From contig NZ_LVHI01000023.1 in NCBI RefSeq assembly GCF_001645385.1, forward strand, positions 62,001 through 126,000: a stretch of 64,000 bases of DNA, read 5' to 3'. The first letter of the stretch is position 1; every line of letters starts with the position of its first letter. A program made the position numbers and the translations under genes. The notes below the pieces were generated by a model. That model ran no database searches, was not told where the DNA came from, and saw only the letters and a list, made by a program, of their open reading frames with translations. Positions 35,413 through 44,843 of this stretch are shown here, piece after piece. Source of the DNA: Rhodococcoides kyotonense. GTDB lineage: Bacteria > Actinomycetota > Actinomycetes > Mycobacteriales > Mycobacteriaceae.

Positions 35413-35849
35413 TGGACGCGACGGACGTCAGGTTCGAGCGCCGCGTCGGCCTCGTCGAACAGCATGACGTCGTAGACGGTGATGTTGACTTCGGTGACCT
35501 CGAGGCCGGTCATCCGTTCGACGGCCGTGATGACGTTCCTACGGATGCCTGCTGCCAGCTCGTGGAGCGCGACGCCGTACTCGGCGACGATGCCGATGTC
35601 GATGGCCGCCTGTTTCTCACCGACCTCGACCGCGACGCCCTGGCTGTGGTTGACCCGAGCACCGGGGATGCGGTCACGCAGCGCGCCGACGACGCGCGCG
35701 GTGCCGCCGCCGACGTCGTAGACGCCGTTGATCTCGCGCGTGGCGATGCCAGCGATCTTCGCGACGACGGCGTCGGCGATGATCGTTCGACCCTGCGTGG
35801 TGGTGAGCGCAGCGGAACTCGCGGAGGCGAAGCTGGGGTCAGTACTCAT
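35409..35849 (-). CDS. Asp23/Gls24 family envelope stress response protein
   Basis: 146 residues with the full Asp23 domain: GRTIIADAVVAKIAGIATREINGVYDV, VEVGEKQAAIDIGIVAEYGVALHELA and MTGLEVTEVNITVYDVMLFDE. In Staphylococcus Asp23 is an abundant membrane-associated protein induced by alkaline or cell-wall stress. First gene of the five-gene overlapping operon; divergent from ilvA. ATG 35849 is chosen because the family N-terminus starts close by; the longer frame is antisense to ilvA. Confidence 0.85.
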   Translation of the reverse strand: MSTDPSFASASSAALTTTQGRTIIADAVVAKIAGIATREINGVYDVGGGTARVVGALRDRIPGARVNHSQGVAVEVGEKQAAIDIGIVAEYGVALHELAAGIRRNVITAVERMTGLEVTEVNITVYDVMLFDEADAALEPDVRRVQ

Positions 35850-35961
35850 ACGTTCGATCGTAGTGACTTCGGGCCCGACGCGGCGACGTAAACGCTGTCG
35901 GGGCGTCCTGGCATACTGCGGCAGTGGTGAGTTTCTGCGTGTCGTCGTCGGTGGGTCCCGC

Positions 35962-37176
35962 ATGACCGGGTCGCTGCTCACGGCCGCGGACATCTCCGAC
36001 GCCGAGGCACTCCTCGGCCCGGTGATGCGGCGAACGCCGGTCGTCGCGTCACGGATTCTGTCCGATCTGACCGGACACGACGTGCGTCTCAAGTGCGAAA
36101 ATCTGCAACGCACAGGGTCGTTCAAGCCCCGCGGTGCGTACAACCGCATCGCACGTCTCGACGCGTCGGAACGCCGCAACGGGGTCGTTGCGGCGAGCGC
36201 AGGCAATCACGCGCAAGGAGTAGCCTGGGCGGCAACGGAATTGGGCATTCCGTCGACGGTGTTCATGCCGACCGGGGTGTCGCTGCCGAAACTCGTCGCC
36301 ACGAAGGCGTACGGGGCCGACGTGCAACTCGTCGGCCATACCGTCGACGAGGCGCTCGTCCACGCGCACGAATTCGCCGAGCGAACCGGCGCGGTGTTGA
36401 TCCATCCGTTCGATCACGCGGATATCGTTGCGGGACAAGCAACGTTGGGTACCGAGCTACTCGCGCAGATGCCGGACGTCGGCACCGTCGTCGTACCGAC
36501 GGGAGGCGGGGGACTGCTCGCGGGTGTCACCGCGGCGATGCGCCTGCACAAGCCGTCGGTGCGGATCATCGGGGTCCAGGCCGAGGGTGCCGCGGCATGG
36601 CCGGCCTCGCTCGACGCAGGACACCCGGTCGCGGCGGGGTCGATGTCGACGATGGCCGACGGCATCGCTGTCGGACTGCCGGGCAGTGTGCCCTTCGAGC
36701 ATGTGGTGAACCAGGTCGACGACATCGTGACCGTCTCCGAGGACGCGCTGTCGAGAGCGTTGCTGATGTGTATCGAACGCGCCAAGCTCATCGTCGAGCC
36801 TGCCGGTGCCGCTGCCGTCGCCGCTCTGATGACACGCGACGACCTCGCGCTGGACGGGCCGGTCTGCGCAGTGCTGTCCGGCGGCAACATCGACCCACTG
36901 CTGCTGACGCACGTCATCACGCACGGTTTGCGCGCCGCGGGTCGGTATCTTGCTGTGCGCGTGACCATCTCGGACCGGCCCGGTGGTCTGCTCGATTTGC
37001 TCGGCGTCGTCAAGGATCTCGGCGCGAGCGTCGTCGACGTCGTGCATTCACGCACCGGCGGGCAACTCGGACTCGACGAGGTCGAGGTCATGCTGACCGT
37101 CGAGACCCGCGGACCCGAACACCGGCAGGAGATGCTCGACGCGTTCGAGTCGGCGGGATACACGGTTCGCGCTTAG
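35962..37176 (+). CDS. ilvA: Threonine ammonia-lyase (threonine dehydratase)
   Basis: 404 residues. PLP enzyme deaminating threonine to 2-oxobutyrate, first step toward isoleucine. The PLP lysine is Lys55 in TGSFKPRGAYN; SAGNHAQGVAWAA and VPTGGGGLLAGV bind the cofactor phosphate. A single C-terminal ACT domain (RVTISDRPGGLLDLLGVVKDLG) makes it the short actinobacterial form, probably allosterically controlled. ATG 35962 is the first good start; a GTG-rich stretch upstream in frame offers alternatives. Confidence 0.92.
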   Translation: MTGSLLTAADISDAEALLGPVMRRTPVVASRILSDLTGHDVRLKCENLQRTGSFKPRGAYNRIARLDASERRNGVVAASAGNHAQGVAWAATELGIPSTVFMPTGVSLPKLVATKAYGADVQLVGHTVDEALVHAHEFAERTGAVLIHPFDHADIVAGQATLGTELLAQMPDVGTVVVPTGGGGLLAGVTAAMRLHKPSVRIIGVQAEGAAAWPASLDAGHPVAAGSMSTMADGIAVGLPGSVPFEHVVNQVDDIVTVSEDALSRALLMCIERAKLIVEPAGAAAVAALMTRDDLALDGPVCAVLSGGNIDPLLLTHVITHGLRAAGRYLAVRVTISDRPGGLLDLLGVVKDLGASVVDVVHSRTGGQLGLDEVEVMLTVETRGPEHRQEMLDAFESAGYTVRA

Positions 37177-37341
37177 CCCGCGCGTGTCGGTCCGAGACCG
37201 TAAGGTGACCGCGGTGCGAGCGACGTGGGGGCCGTTCACGAGGAAACTTCTTCAGGACAGCAGGTGTCCGCGGCACCGATTAATGTTCGACGCGTTCCGA
37301 GTCTGCAGTACGGATGCATCACAGGAATGGGGTTACACACC

Positions 37342-38310
37342 ATGGCACATGCCATCGAAGTCGAAGATCTAGTACTGGAGTACGGGAAGAACACCGCGCT
37401 CGCCGGGATCAGCTTCACCGTCCCCGAGGGCACCGTCCTCGGCGTTCTCGGTCCCAACGGGGCCGGAAAGACGACGGCCGTTCGTATTCTCGCGACCTTG
37501 TTGAAGGCGACGTCGGGCACCGCCCGCGTCCACGGCGTCGACGTGGGGGAGCACCCGAACGAGGTCCGCAAGACCATCGGACTCACGGGCCAGTTCGCTG
37601 CCGTCGACGAATACCTGACGGGCTACGAGAATCTCGAGATGGTCGGGCGGCTGTTCGGTCTGAAGAAGGCCGAGGCACGTCGCCGCGCCGACGAGCTACT
37701 CGAACGATTCGATCTCGAATACGCACGCGACCGGACTGCGAAGCAGTATTCGGGCGGTATGCGTCGTCGACTCGACATCGCGGCCAGTCTCATCGGGCGG
37801 CCGAAGGTCGTGTTTCTCGACGAGCCCACCACGGGCCTCGACCCGCGCAGCCGAATTGCCATGTGGGAGTTCATCGCCGACCTCGTGAAGGACGGCACCA
37901 CCATTCTGCTGACCACGCAGTACCTCGAAGAAGCGGACCGGCTGGCCGACTCGATCATCGTGCTCGACAAAGGATCGATCATCGCCAGGGGCACGGCCGA
38001 CCAGCTCAAGGAACAGGTCGGCGGCGAGCGACTCGAATTCGTGCTCATCGACCCGGCCGACCGCGAGCGCGCCGAGCAGATCCTGACGCCGATCGGCGTC
38101 GACACCCCGGTGTACGACGAGCAGGCGCGTCGCCTCGCCGTGTCCGTGGGCGACGGCGCCGACGACCTGACCACCGCTCTCGTTCAGCTGAAGGACGCCG
38201 GAGTCAAGGTGGTGGACGTCGGATTGCGACGGCCCAATCTCGACGACGTGTTTCTCACGCTCACCGGCCATGTCACCGAGGCCGACGCACCCGTGGAGGA
38301 AGCGAAATGA
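37342..38310 (+). CDS. ABC transporter ATP-binding protein (DrrA-like)
   Basis: 322 residues. Walker A GPNGAGKTTAV, signature YSGGMRRRLDIA, Walker B VVFLDEPTTGLDP and the H-loop region ILLTTQYLEEADRLAD (Gln in place of the usual His). The C-terminal extension (DVGLRRPNLDDVFLTLTGH) is typical of daunorubicin-resistance-type exporters. ATG 37342 is used; ATG 37327 is an alternative. It overlaps the permease gene by 4 bp (ATGA). The 165 bp before it should hold the promoter. Confidence 0.88.
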   Translation: MAHAIEVEDLVLEYGKNTALAGISFTVPEGTVLGVLGPNGAGKTTAVRILATLLKATSGTARVHGVDVGEHPNEVRKTIGLTGQFAAVDEYLTGYENLEMVGRLFGLKKAEARRRADELLERFDLEYARDRTAKQYSGGMRRRLDIAASLIGRPKVVFLDEPTTGLDPRSRIAMWEFIADLVKDGTTILLTTQYLEEADRLADSIIVLDKGSIIARGTADQLKEQVGGERLEFVLIDPADRERAEQILTPIGVDTPVYDEQARRLAVSVGDGADDLTTALVQLKDAGVKVVDVGLRRPNLDDVFLTLTGHVTEADAPVEEAK

Positions 38311-39098
38311 CCGTCGCACACGATTCGCTGATCGTCACCAAACGAAATTTGATCAAGCTCAAGCGGGTTCCCGACCTGCTGTTCTTCGCGACGCTGTCGC
38401 CCATCATGTTCGTGCTGCTGTTCGCGTACGTCTTCGGCAGTGCCATCGACGTTCCCGGGGTCGACTACAAGAGCTTCCTCATGGGCGGCATCTTCGTACA
38501 GACCATGATCTTCGGGGCATCGATCACCGGATCGTCGCTCGCGGAGGATCTGCAGAAGGGCGTCATGGACCGGTTCCGATCGCTCCCGATGGCCAGGTCG
38601 GCCGTCGTGATCGGTCGGACGGCAGCCGACGTCGGCAACAACATCGTGACCATCACGATCATGTCGATCACCGGACTCATCGTCGGGTGGCGCATCACGT
38701 CGTCGTTCTTCGAAGCAGTCGCCGGGTACGTTCTGCTGCTGCTGTTCGCGTACTCGATCTCGTGGGTCATGGCCTTCGTCGGATTGACGGTGCGGTCGCC
38801 GGAGATCTTCAACAACGCGTCGTTCATCGTGATCTTCCCGCTGACGTTCATCGCCAACACGTTCGTGCCGATCGACGGTTTCCCGACGGTCCTGAAGACG
38901 ATCGCGGAGTGGAATCCGATCTCGGCCGTCACCCAGGCGGTGCGTGAACTGTTCGGAAACACCAATCCCATGGTTCCGCCGCCGGATGTCTGGCCGCTGC
39001 AGAACCCGGTGCTGTACACGTTGATCTGGGTCGTGCTGTTCCTGGTGATCTTCGTGCCGTTGTCGGTGCGCAAGTACGAGCGGACCCTGACCGCCTGA
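38307..39098 (+). CDS. ABC-2 type permease (DrrB-like)
   Basis: 263 residues with six hydrophobic helices and the ABC-2 signature region SVVSS-like MSITGLIVGWRI ... NPISAVTQAVRELFG. FGASITGSSLAEDLQKGVMDRFRSLPM is the conserved DrrB/ABC-2 cytoplasmic motif. With the ATPase upstream it forms an exporter for a lipid, antibiotic or other hydrophobic substrate; which one is unknown. Ends 9 bp from the convergent thioesterase gene. Confidence 0.88.
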   Translation: MTVAHDSLIVTKRNLIKLKRVPDLLFFATLSPIMFVLLFAYVFGSAIDVPGVDYKSFLMGGIFVQTMIFGASITGSSLAEDLQKGVMDRFRSLPMARSAVVIGRTAADVGNNIVTITIMSITGLIVGWRITSSFFEAVAGYVLLLLFAYSISWVMAFVGLTVRSPEIFNNASFIVIFPLTFIANTFVPIDGFPTVLKTIAEWNPISAVTQAVRELFGNTNPMVPPPDVWPLQNPVLYTLIWVVLFLVIFVPLSVRKYERTLTA

Positions 39099-39107
39099 TC
39101 TCGTACT

Positions 39108-40364
39108 TCATTGGGTGGCAAGGGTTTCCGCCAGGAAGTCGAGCGTCTCCGTCCACGCCCGTCGCTGGCCTTTGGCCGTGCCGGCGGGCGTGCCTCCGGA
39201 CACGATGAAGTTGTTGCGGTCCACGGTCGTCGGCGTTGCCGGCGGCCGGAGGAAATGGCCCGCGTTCGGCAACACGAGAAGTCGGTCGGTGTCACGATGG
39301 CGTCGCGCGATCAGCGCTCGCGCCATCCGATCCGCCGGGTACGACGCGTCCGCGACGCCCGCGATCGCGAGCATCGGCGCATCGATCTTCTCCACCGGAA
39401 TGACGGCCCGCGCGACGGCCTCGTCGTCGCGCAGGCCTGCGGAGTAGGCGGGTCGCAGTGACAGTGCGCGCGACGTCGGTGACGGCGAGAACAGCCGTCC
39501 GACGGTCCTCTTCACGATCTGCCCGACCAGTCTCTCGGCGCGAATCGGCATGTACGGCAACGGTTCACCCGCCTCGGTCAGCGACGACGCCCGCGGCGGC
39601 GGCCCGGTGTCGGACAGCGCTTGAAGAACGACGTGTGTCGGCGCGAGCGCGACGACCGAGCGCACGGTCAGCTCGGGTGTGCGGGCAAGGGTGGACAAGG
39701 CAACGGAGGCGCCCACCGACGCGGCGTGCAGCGCGATGCGGTCGGCGTCGACGCGTTCGTGCGACGCGAAGGCCGCGATCCCGGCAGCCACCGCTTCGAT
39801 CGGAATGGACTCGAAGGAGTCGGGCAGCCCGGGTTCTCCCATGTAGGACAGGACGGCGCTGACGTAACCGTGCGATGCGAGCAATGCCGCAGTCGGCGTC
39901 GAGGGCCGGGCGCCCATCGTGCCGGGCAGCAGCAGAACTCCCGCGGTGACGTCCTCGCTCGTGTCCGGCAGGTAGACACGCAGACGCCATCCCTTTCCCG
40001 CGTGATCCTCGCGCACGACGTCGTCGCCCCAGCTTCGACGGATCGTCGTGCTCGACGATCCCTCGTGAGCGTGTACGGAGACGCGGTAGTCGAGGCCTGC
40101 TTCGGAGCCGACGAACGTCACCGGTGCGACGCCTTCGTCGACGAACTGCATGTTCCACCACGGGCGATCCGGGTCGGCCATCTTCAGCCGCCCGTCGGCG
40201 TCGATGTCGTAGTCCTGATGGGACACCCAGTGGTGACCGTCGTCGTCGACGGTGGCGACGTCGAGATGGACCGGCAGACCCGGTCGGACGCCGTGAACGC
40301 GAAAGACCGTGGGGCTGTCGATGGGCCCGGAAACCGGGTCCACCTGCAGTGATACGGGCTCCAT
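39108..40364 (-). CDS. Acyl-CoA thioester hydrolase / BAAT family protein
   Basis: 418 residues. The N-terminal beta-sandwich (SLQVDPVSGPIDSPTVFRVHGV, WNMQFVDEGVAPVTFVGS) is the thioesterase/BAAT N domain; the C-terminal alpha/beta hydrolase domain follows from about residue 125. The nucleophile elbow reads AASVGAS, with the Ser in place but Ala instead of the first Gly; the acid is probably the Asp in GVADASYPAD and the His in NAGHFLRPP. It should hydrolyse acyl-CoAs or move acyl groups to an amino acid. Isolated gene, convergent with the ABC exporter. Confidence 0.83.
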   Translation of the reverse strand: MEPVSLQVDPVSGPIDSPTVFRVHGVRPGLPVHLDVATVDDDGHHWVSHQDYDIDADGRLKMADPDRPWWNMQFVDEGVAPVTFVGSEAGLDYRVSVHAHEGSSSTTIRRSWGDDVVREDHAGKGWRLRVYLPDTSEDVTAGVLLLPGTMGARPSTPTAALLASHGYVSAVLSYMGEPGLPDSFESIPIEAVAAGIAAFASHERVDADRIALHAASVGASVALSTLARTPELTVRSVVALAPTHVVLQALSDTGPPPRASSLTEAGEPLPYMPIRAERLVGQIVKRTVGRLFSPSPTSRALSLRPAYSAGLRDDEAVARAVIPVEKIDAPMLAIAGVADASYPADRMARALIARRHRDTDRLLVLPNAGHFLRPPATPTTVDRNNFIVSGGTPAGTAKGQRRAWTETLDFLAETLATQ

Positions 40365-40411
40365 CGGTCAAGTGTGCGCCGCGTCTCGCGCCGGTGTCGG
40401 CCGTATAACGC

Positions 40412-40441
40412 AAAAAGCCCCACCCTGGCGGGTGGGGCTTT
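40412..40441 (-). terminator. Rho-independent terminator of greA
   Basis: The arms AAAGCCCCACCC (40414-40425) and GGGTGGGGCTTT (40430-40441) pair perfectly around a 4-nt loop. On the minus strand the run of T (complement of 40412-40416) follows the stem, so it ends the greA transcript, 15 bp after its stop. Confidence 0.9.
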
Positions 40442-40455
40442 CGGCCTGAGCGGGC

Positions 40456-40950
40456 TTACTCGTGGTACGGCTCCGCGCTGAGCAGCGTGACCTTCATGGT
40501 CTTGCCGTTGGGCAGCGTGTACTCACGGGTGTCACCGACCTTCGCGTCGATGAGGGCACCGCCGAGGGGCGAGCTGGGGGAGTAGACCTCCAGCTTGCCG
40601 TTGCGTGCACCTTCCTCGCGCGTGGCGATGAGGAACGTTTCGGTATCGGACTCGTCGCCGTCGTAGTAGACCTTCACGACGGATCCGGGCAGCGCGACGC
40701 CGGACTGGGTAGGTGCTTCACCGACCTTGGCGGAGTTCAACAGCTCCTGCAGCTGGCGAATGCGAGCTTCCTGCTGGCCCTGCTCCTCGCGCGCAGCGTG
40801 GTATCCGCCGTTCTCTTTCAGATCGCCCTCTTCGCGTCGCTCGTTGATCTCGGCGGCGATGACCGGACGATTGGAAATGAGTTGGTCGAGTTCGCTCTTG
40901 AGCCTGTCATGTGACTCCTGGGTGAGCCAGGTCACCTGCGTCTCGGTCAT
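40456..40950 (-). CDS. greA: Transcription elongation factor GreA
   Basis: 164 residues. Rescues backtracked RNA polymerase by stimulating transcript cleavage. The N-terminal coiled coil carries the acidic tip in [24 protein letters not shown] (about residues 35-58, the DLKEN motif), and the C-terminal domain contains [28 protein letters not shown] nine bases before ATG 40950 fixes the start; an in-frame extension to 41040 is upstream leader. Same place as Rv1080c relative to mca. Confidence 0.95.
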   Translation of the reverse strand: MTETQVTWLTQESHDRLKSELDQLISNRPVIAAEINERREEGDLKENGGYHAAREEQGQQEARIRQLQELLNSAKVGEAPTQSGVALPGSVVKVYYDGDESDTETFLIATREEGARNGKLEVYSPSSPLGGALIDAKVGDTREYTLPNGKTMKVTLLSAEPYHE

Positions 40951-41160
40951 CTCGATCACTCCCTTGTAAGTCGAAGCCGCAGCGGGCTTCTGGTGTGCCT
41001 GCGGACGGACGCGCGAGCGCTGACGAACGCATCGATCCACGAGGCTCTTGTCTGTCGGAGTCCCCCCGGATCGGTCCGCTCAATCGACCGTCAATGCAGC
41101 AATACACGGCCCCAGTGCGGAACCGTGTACGCGTAGATGTTACCACGAGCAGGCGTTCGG

Positions 41161-41583
41161 TCAGCTTCCGCGTAAATATTGCGGAACATTCAGACTGCAC
41201 CCGTAGACATCGCCGACGGCCGGTGGTTGCGACGTCTTGACCTCGGAGACCACCTCGACCTCGCGGTCCGCCGATCCCGGAACGAGTACCTCGCGTCGGC
41301 CCGTCTCGGATCCGTCACGAGACCTGGCGCGGACGATGCAGACGGCTTCCTGATCGGGGTGAGCACGCGTAACGCTGAAGCGAATCGACACCGTTTCGTC
41401 GTCGAGCAGATCGAATGCCAGCGCGGTTCCTTCGACGTCCTTGACGGAGAAACGCTGGTAGGCGACGAACGCAACCCCGAGTCCGATCACAACCGCGAGC
41501 GCGATCACGGCCAGCTTGACGCCTCGGCCGATACTGCGATGCGTCGACCTCGGATACCGGCCTTCGGGGAGCGTGGCAGTCAT
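41161..41583 (-). CDS. DUF4307 membrane protein
   Basis: 140 residues: a basic N-terminus (PEGRYPRSTHRSIGRGVK), one membrane helix (LAVIALAVVIGLGVAFVAYQRF) and an extracytoplasmic beta-rich domain ending YGCSLNVPQYLR. DUF4307 genes lie beside mca and greA in mycobacteria and rhodococci; function unknown. The start at 41583 follows GAGAGACG. Divergent from mca. Confidence 0.85.
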   Translation of the reverse strand: MTATLPEGRYPRSTHRSIGRGVKLAVIALAVVIGLGVAFVAYQRFSVKDVEGTALAFDLLDDETVSIRFSVTRAHPDQEAVCIVRARSRDGSETGRREVLVPGSADREVEVVSEVKTSQPPAVGDVYGCSLNVPQYLRGS

Positions 41584-41654
41584 TCGAGCGTCTCTCGGTG
41601 GATCGGATTGTTTCTTCGGCAGCCGGTGCAAGTGTTGTCGGCGTCAGGTGGAAC

Positions 41655-41660
41655 TATAGG
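41655..41660 (+). promoter_or_regulatory. Probable -10 element of mca (TATAGG)
   Basis: TATAGG lies 40 bp before the mca start in the divergent gap; a GTGTTG sequence 16 bp upstream may serve as -35. Confidence 0.35.
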
Positions 41661-41700
41661 GGCAGGTTCCAAGCAGGCGACGCTGAGGTGAGGAAAGAAC

Positions 41701-42576
41701 GTGTCCGGACTACGGCTCATGGCTGTGCACGCCCATCCCGACGACGAGTCGAGCAAGGGCGCGGCGACGATGGCTCGGTACGCGGCCGAGGGAAACGACG
41801 TTCTCGTCGTCACGCTGACCGGAGGCGAGCGAGGAGACATCCTCAATCCGGCGATGGACATTCCCGGAATCCACGAACGCATCCAAGAGGTACGACGCGA
41901 GGAGATGGCCGAGGCGGCACGGATCCTTGGCGTGCAGCAGACCTGGCTCGGATTCGTCGACTCGGGACTTCCCGAGGGTGACCCGCTGCCGCCGCTGCCC
42001 GAGGGGTGTTTCGCTCTCGTCCCGCTCGAGGAATCCACCGAAGCGCTCGTCAAGGTCGTCCGTGAGTTCAAGCCGCACGTGATGACCACGTACGACGAGA
42101 AGGGCGGATACCCGCACCCCGACCACATCCGGTGCCACGAAGTGTCCGTCGCCGCATTCGAGGCGGCGGGTGACCCGGAGAAGTTCCCGGACGCGGGTGA
42201 GCCGTGGACGCCGCTGAAGCTCTACTACTCGCACGGCTTCCTGCGTAAGCGGATGCAGCTGTTCCACGACTGGTTCATCGACCGCGGCGAGGAAAGCCCC
42301 TTCGTCGATTGGCTGAAGCGGTGGACCACCGATCGCGACGAGATCATGGAACGCATCACCACGCAGGTGACCGTCGGCGACTACTTCGAACAGCGCGACG
42401 ACGCCCTGCGCGCCCATGCCACGCAGATCGATCCGAACGGTTCGTTCTTCGCCGTGCCGGTCGACGTGCAACGTAAACTGTGGCCTACCGAGGAATACGA
42501 ACTCGCACGCACCCGCGTGAAGACGTCGATCCCCGAAACCGATTTGTTCGCCGGTATCGATCCCGAGGACGCCTGA
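41701..42576 (+). CDS. mca: Mycothiol S-conjugate amidase
   Basis: 291 residues, the size of Mca. Cleaves mycothiol S-conjugates of electrophiles so that mercapturic acids can be exported; specific to mycothiol-making actinobacteria. Zinc ligands are in [13 protein letters not shown] (HPDDE, 12-16) and [26 protein letters not shown] and [18 protein letters not shown] distinguish it from the shorter-range MshB deacetylase. GTG start after GAGGTGAGGAAAG. Confidence 0.94.
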   Translation: MSGLRLMAVHAHPDDESSKGAATMARYAAEGNDVLVVTLTGGERGDILNPAMDIPGIHERIQEVRREEMAEAARILGVQQTWLGFVDSGLPEGDPLPPLPEGCFALVPLEESTEALVKVVREFKPHVMTTYDEKGGYPHPDHIRCHEVSVAAFEAAGDPEKFPDAGEPWTPLKLYYSHGFLRKRMQLFHDWFIDRGEESPFVDWLKRWTTDRDEIMERITTQVTVGDYFEQRDDALRAHATQIDPNGSFFAVPVDVQRKLWPTEEYELARTRVKTSIPETDLFAGIDPEDA

Positions 42577-42831
42577 GTGATCATCTCCATCTTGGCGCAG
42601 CAGCCGACCGGGCCGGAGTTCGGTAAGTCGTCTCCGGTCGGTCTGGTGATCATCGTCGCGCTTCTCGTCGGCACCGCGTTCCTCATCTGGTCGATGAACA
42701 AACAGATCAAGAAACTTCCGGAATCCTTCGAGAAGGACGATCCGGGTGCCGACCGGGAATTCGACGAGGGCACCGACCGCGGTGCCGTCCGAGACACCGA
42801 CCGGACCGAGACCGAACCTCGCGACAGCTGA
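42577..42831 (+). CDS. Small membrane protein downstream of mca (Rv1081c-like position)
   Basis: 84 residues: an N-terminal hydrophobic helix (GLVIIVALLVGTAFLIWSM), then a highly charged tail rich in Asp, Glu, Arg and Thr. GTG follows the mca stop without a gap, so it is co-expressed with mca. No known function. Confidence 0.75.
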   Translation: MIISILAQQPTGPEFGKSSPVGLVIIVALLVGTAFLIWSMNKQIKKLPESFEKDDPGADREFDEGTDRGAVRDTDRTETEPRDS

Positions 42832-42833
42832 CG

Positions 42834-44843
42834 ATGCTCGGCGCCAACGCACTCGGGGACTCGACCAGTCCGTACCTGCGGCAGCACGCCGACAATCCGG
42901 TGCACTGGCAGCAGTGGTCCGAGGAAGCTCTGGAGTCCGCCCGCGAGCGCGACGTGCCGATCCTGCTGTCCATCGGGTACTCCGCATGCCATTGGTGCCA
43001 CGTCATGGCACACGAGTCGTTCGAGGACGAGGCGACCGCGGCCGTCATGAACGAGCATTTCGTCTGCATCAAGGTCGATCGCGAGGAACGTCCCGACCTC
43101 GACGCGGTCTACATGAACGCGACGGTTGCGATGACGGGCCAGGGCGGCTGGCCGATGACCTGCTTCCTGACCCCGGACACCGAGCCGTTCTACTGCGGCA
43201 CCTACTACCCACCGAAACCACGCGCGGGTAGCCCGTCGTTCACGCAGTTGCTCGAGGCCATCGCCGACACGTGGAGGACGCGTCGCACCGAGGTGTTCGA
43301 CGCGTCGGCGGCCGTCGTCACGGCCTTGAAGCAGAACTCGGGCGGGCTACCTGCGTCGGATCGACCCGTCGACACCGACCTGCTTGCTGACGCCGTCGCC
43401 GCCGTGCTGCGGGACGAGGACGTCGACCGGGGTGGCTTCGGAGGTGCACCCAAGTTTCCACCGGGACCGTTGCTCGAAGGGCTGCTGCGCCATCACGAAC
43501 GCACCGGGTCCGAGGAAGCTCTGGCGACGGTGATGCGTACGGCGTCGGCGATGGCTCGTGGCGGGATGTACGACCAGATCGGCGGCGGATTCGCGCGCTA
43601 CTCGGTCGACGCCGAATGGGTCGTCCCGCACTTCGAGAAGATGCTGTACGACAACGCCTTGCTGCTTCGCTTCTACGGTCATCTCGCCCGCGTCACGGGC
43701 GATTCGACGGCCCTGCGCGTCGCCACCGCGACAGCAGAATTCATGCTGCACGAGCTACGCACCGAGAGCGGTTGTTTCGCGTCCGCGCTCGATGCCGACA
43801 CCGAAGGCGTCGAAGGTCTGACGTACGCGTGGACACCCGAACAGCTCGTCGAGGTCCTCGGGTTCGAGGACGGTGTGTGGGCTGCGGGCCTGTTCGTCGT
43901 GGACACCACGGGCACGTTCGAAGCCGGCATGTCGGTGCTGCAGTTGCCGGAGGATCCGGACGACATCGTACGTTTCGACCGTGTCTGCGCAGCGCTGAAG
44001 GACGCACGCGACCGTCGTCCTCAGCCGGGACGCGACGACAAGGTCGTCACCGCGTGGAACGGGCTCGCGATCACCGCCCTCGCCGAAGTCGGATCCGGCC
44101 TCGGCCGCAGCGATTGGGTCGACGCTGCCGTCGAATGCGCCGAACAGATCTTCGCGACGCACGACGAGAACGGCCGGCTGCGTCGGGCGTCGCTCGGATC
44201 CCACGTCGGCGAGGCACCGGGGGTGCTCGAGGACTACGCGAGTCTCGCGGTCGCGTCGCAGACGCTGTTCCAGGCCACCGGGGATCCGGTCTGGTCCGAC
44301 CGCGCGCGCACCGTGCTCGATGCGGCAATCGCTCACTTCGCCGACGCGGACAACCCCGGCAGCTGGTTCGACACCGCCGACGACGCCGAAACTCTCGTCA
44401 CCCGTCCGCGAGATCCTCTCGACAACGCGACCCCGTCGGGGGCGTCGACGATCACCGAGGCCTTGCTGACGGCCGAGGCGCTGGTACCGCCGTCGGAGTC
44501 GGCGCGGTACGGGGAGCTGGCGGCAGCCGGTCTGGCGCGCGCAGCCGTCGTGCTGGGGCGTGCACCGCGATCGGGCGGCCACTGGCTCGCGGTGGCGGAA
44601 GCGTCGGTGCGAGGCCCGTTGCAGGTGGCGATCTCCGCGAGCGAGTCCGGCCGTCTGCTCGAGGTGGCGCGCCGGTACGCACCCGGCGGTACGACGATCG
44701 TCTCGGGCGTCGTCGATTCGTCGCCTCTGCTCGCCGATCGACCGACCGTCGACGGTCGGGAGGCGGCGTACGTATGCCGCGGATTCGTGTGCGATCGGCC
44801 CGTCACCACCGAAGACGACCTGATCGCCGCCTTGCGGCGCTAG
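42834..44843 (+). CDS. DUF255 / SSP411-type thioredoxin-domain protein
   Basis: 669 residues. The N-terminal thioredoxin-like domain has the motif SACHWCHVMAHESFED (Cys52/Cys55), followed by FVCIKVDREERPDLDAVYM and GQGGWPMTCFLTPD. The rest is an (alpha/alpha)6-barrel-like catalytic fold (GMYDQIGGGFARYSVDAEWVVPHFEKML is diagnostic). YyaL/SSP411 proteins are widespread with no settled activity. It starts 2 bp after the small membrane protein and shares the 4-bp CTAG with the convergent hemolysin III gene. Confidence 0.87.
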   Translation: MLGANALGDSTSPYLRQHADNPVHWQQWSEEALESARERDVPILLSIGYSACHWCHVMAHESFEDEATAAVMNEHFVCIKVDREERPDLDAVYMNATVAMTGQGGWPMTCFLTPDTEPFYCGTYYPPKPRAGSPSFTQLLEAIADTWRTRRTEVFDASAAVVTALKQNSGGLPASDRPVDTDLLADAVAAVLRDEDVDRGGFGGAPKFPPGPLLEGLLRHHERTGSEEALATVMRTASAMARGGMYDQIGGGFARYSVDAEWVVPHFEKMLYDNALLLRFYGHLARVTGDSTALRVATATAEFMLHELRTESGCFASALDADTEGVEGLTYAWTPEQLVEVLGFEDGVWAAGLFVVDTTGTFEAGMSVLQLPEDPDDIVRFDRVCAALKDARDRRPQPGRDDKVVTAWNGLAITALAEVGSGLGRSDWVDAAVECAEQIFATHDENGRLRRASLGSHVGEAPGVLEDYASLAVASQTLFQATGDPVWSDRARTVLDAAIAHFADADNPGSWFDTADDAETLVTRPRDPLDNATPSGASTITEALLTAEALVPPSESARYGELAAAGLARAAVVLGRAPRSGGHWLAVAEASVRGPLQVAISASESGRLLEVARRYAPGGTTIVSGVVDSSPLLADRPTVDGREAAYVCRGFVCDRPVTTEDDLIAALRR

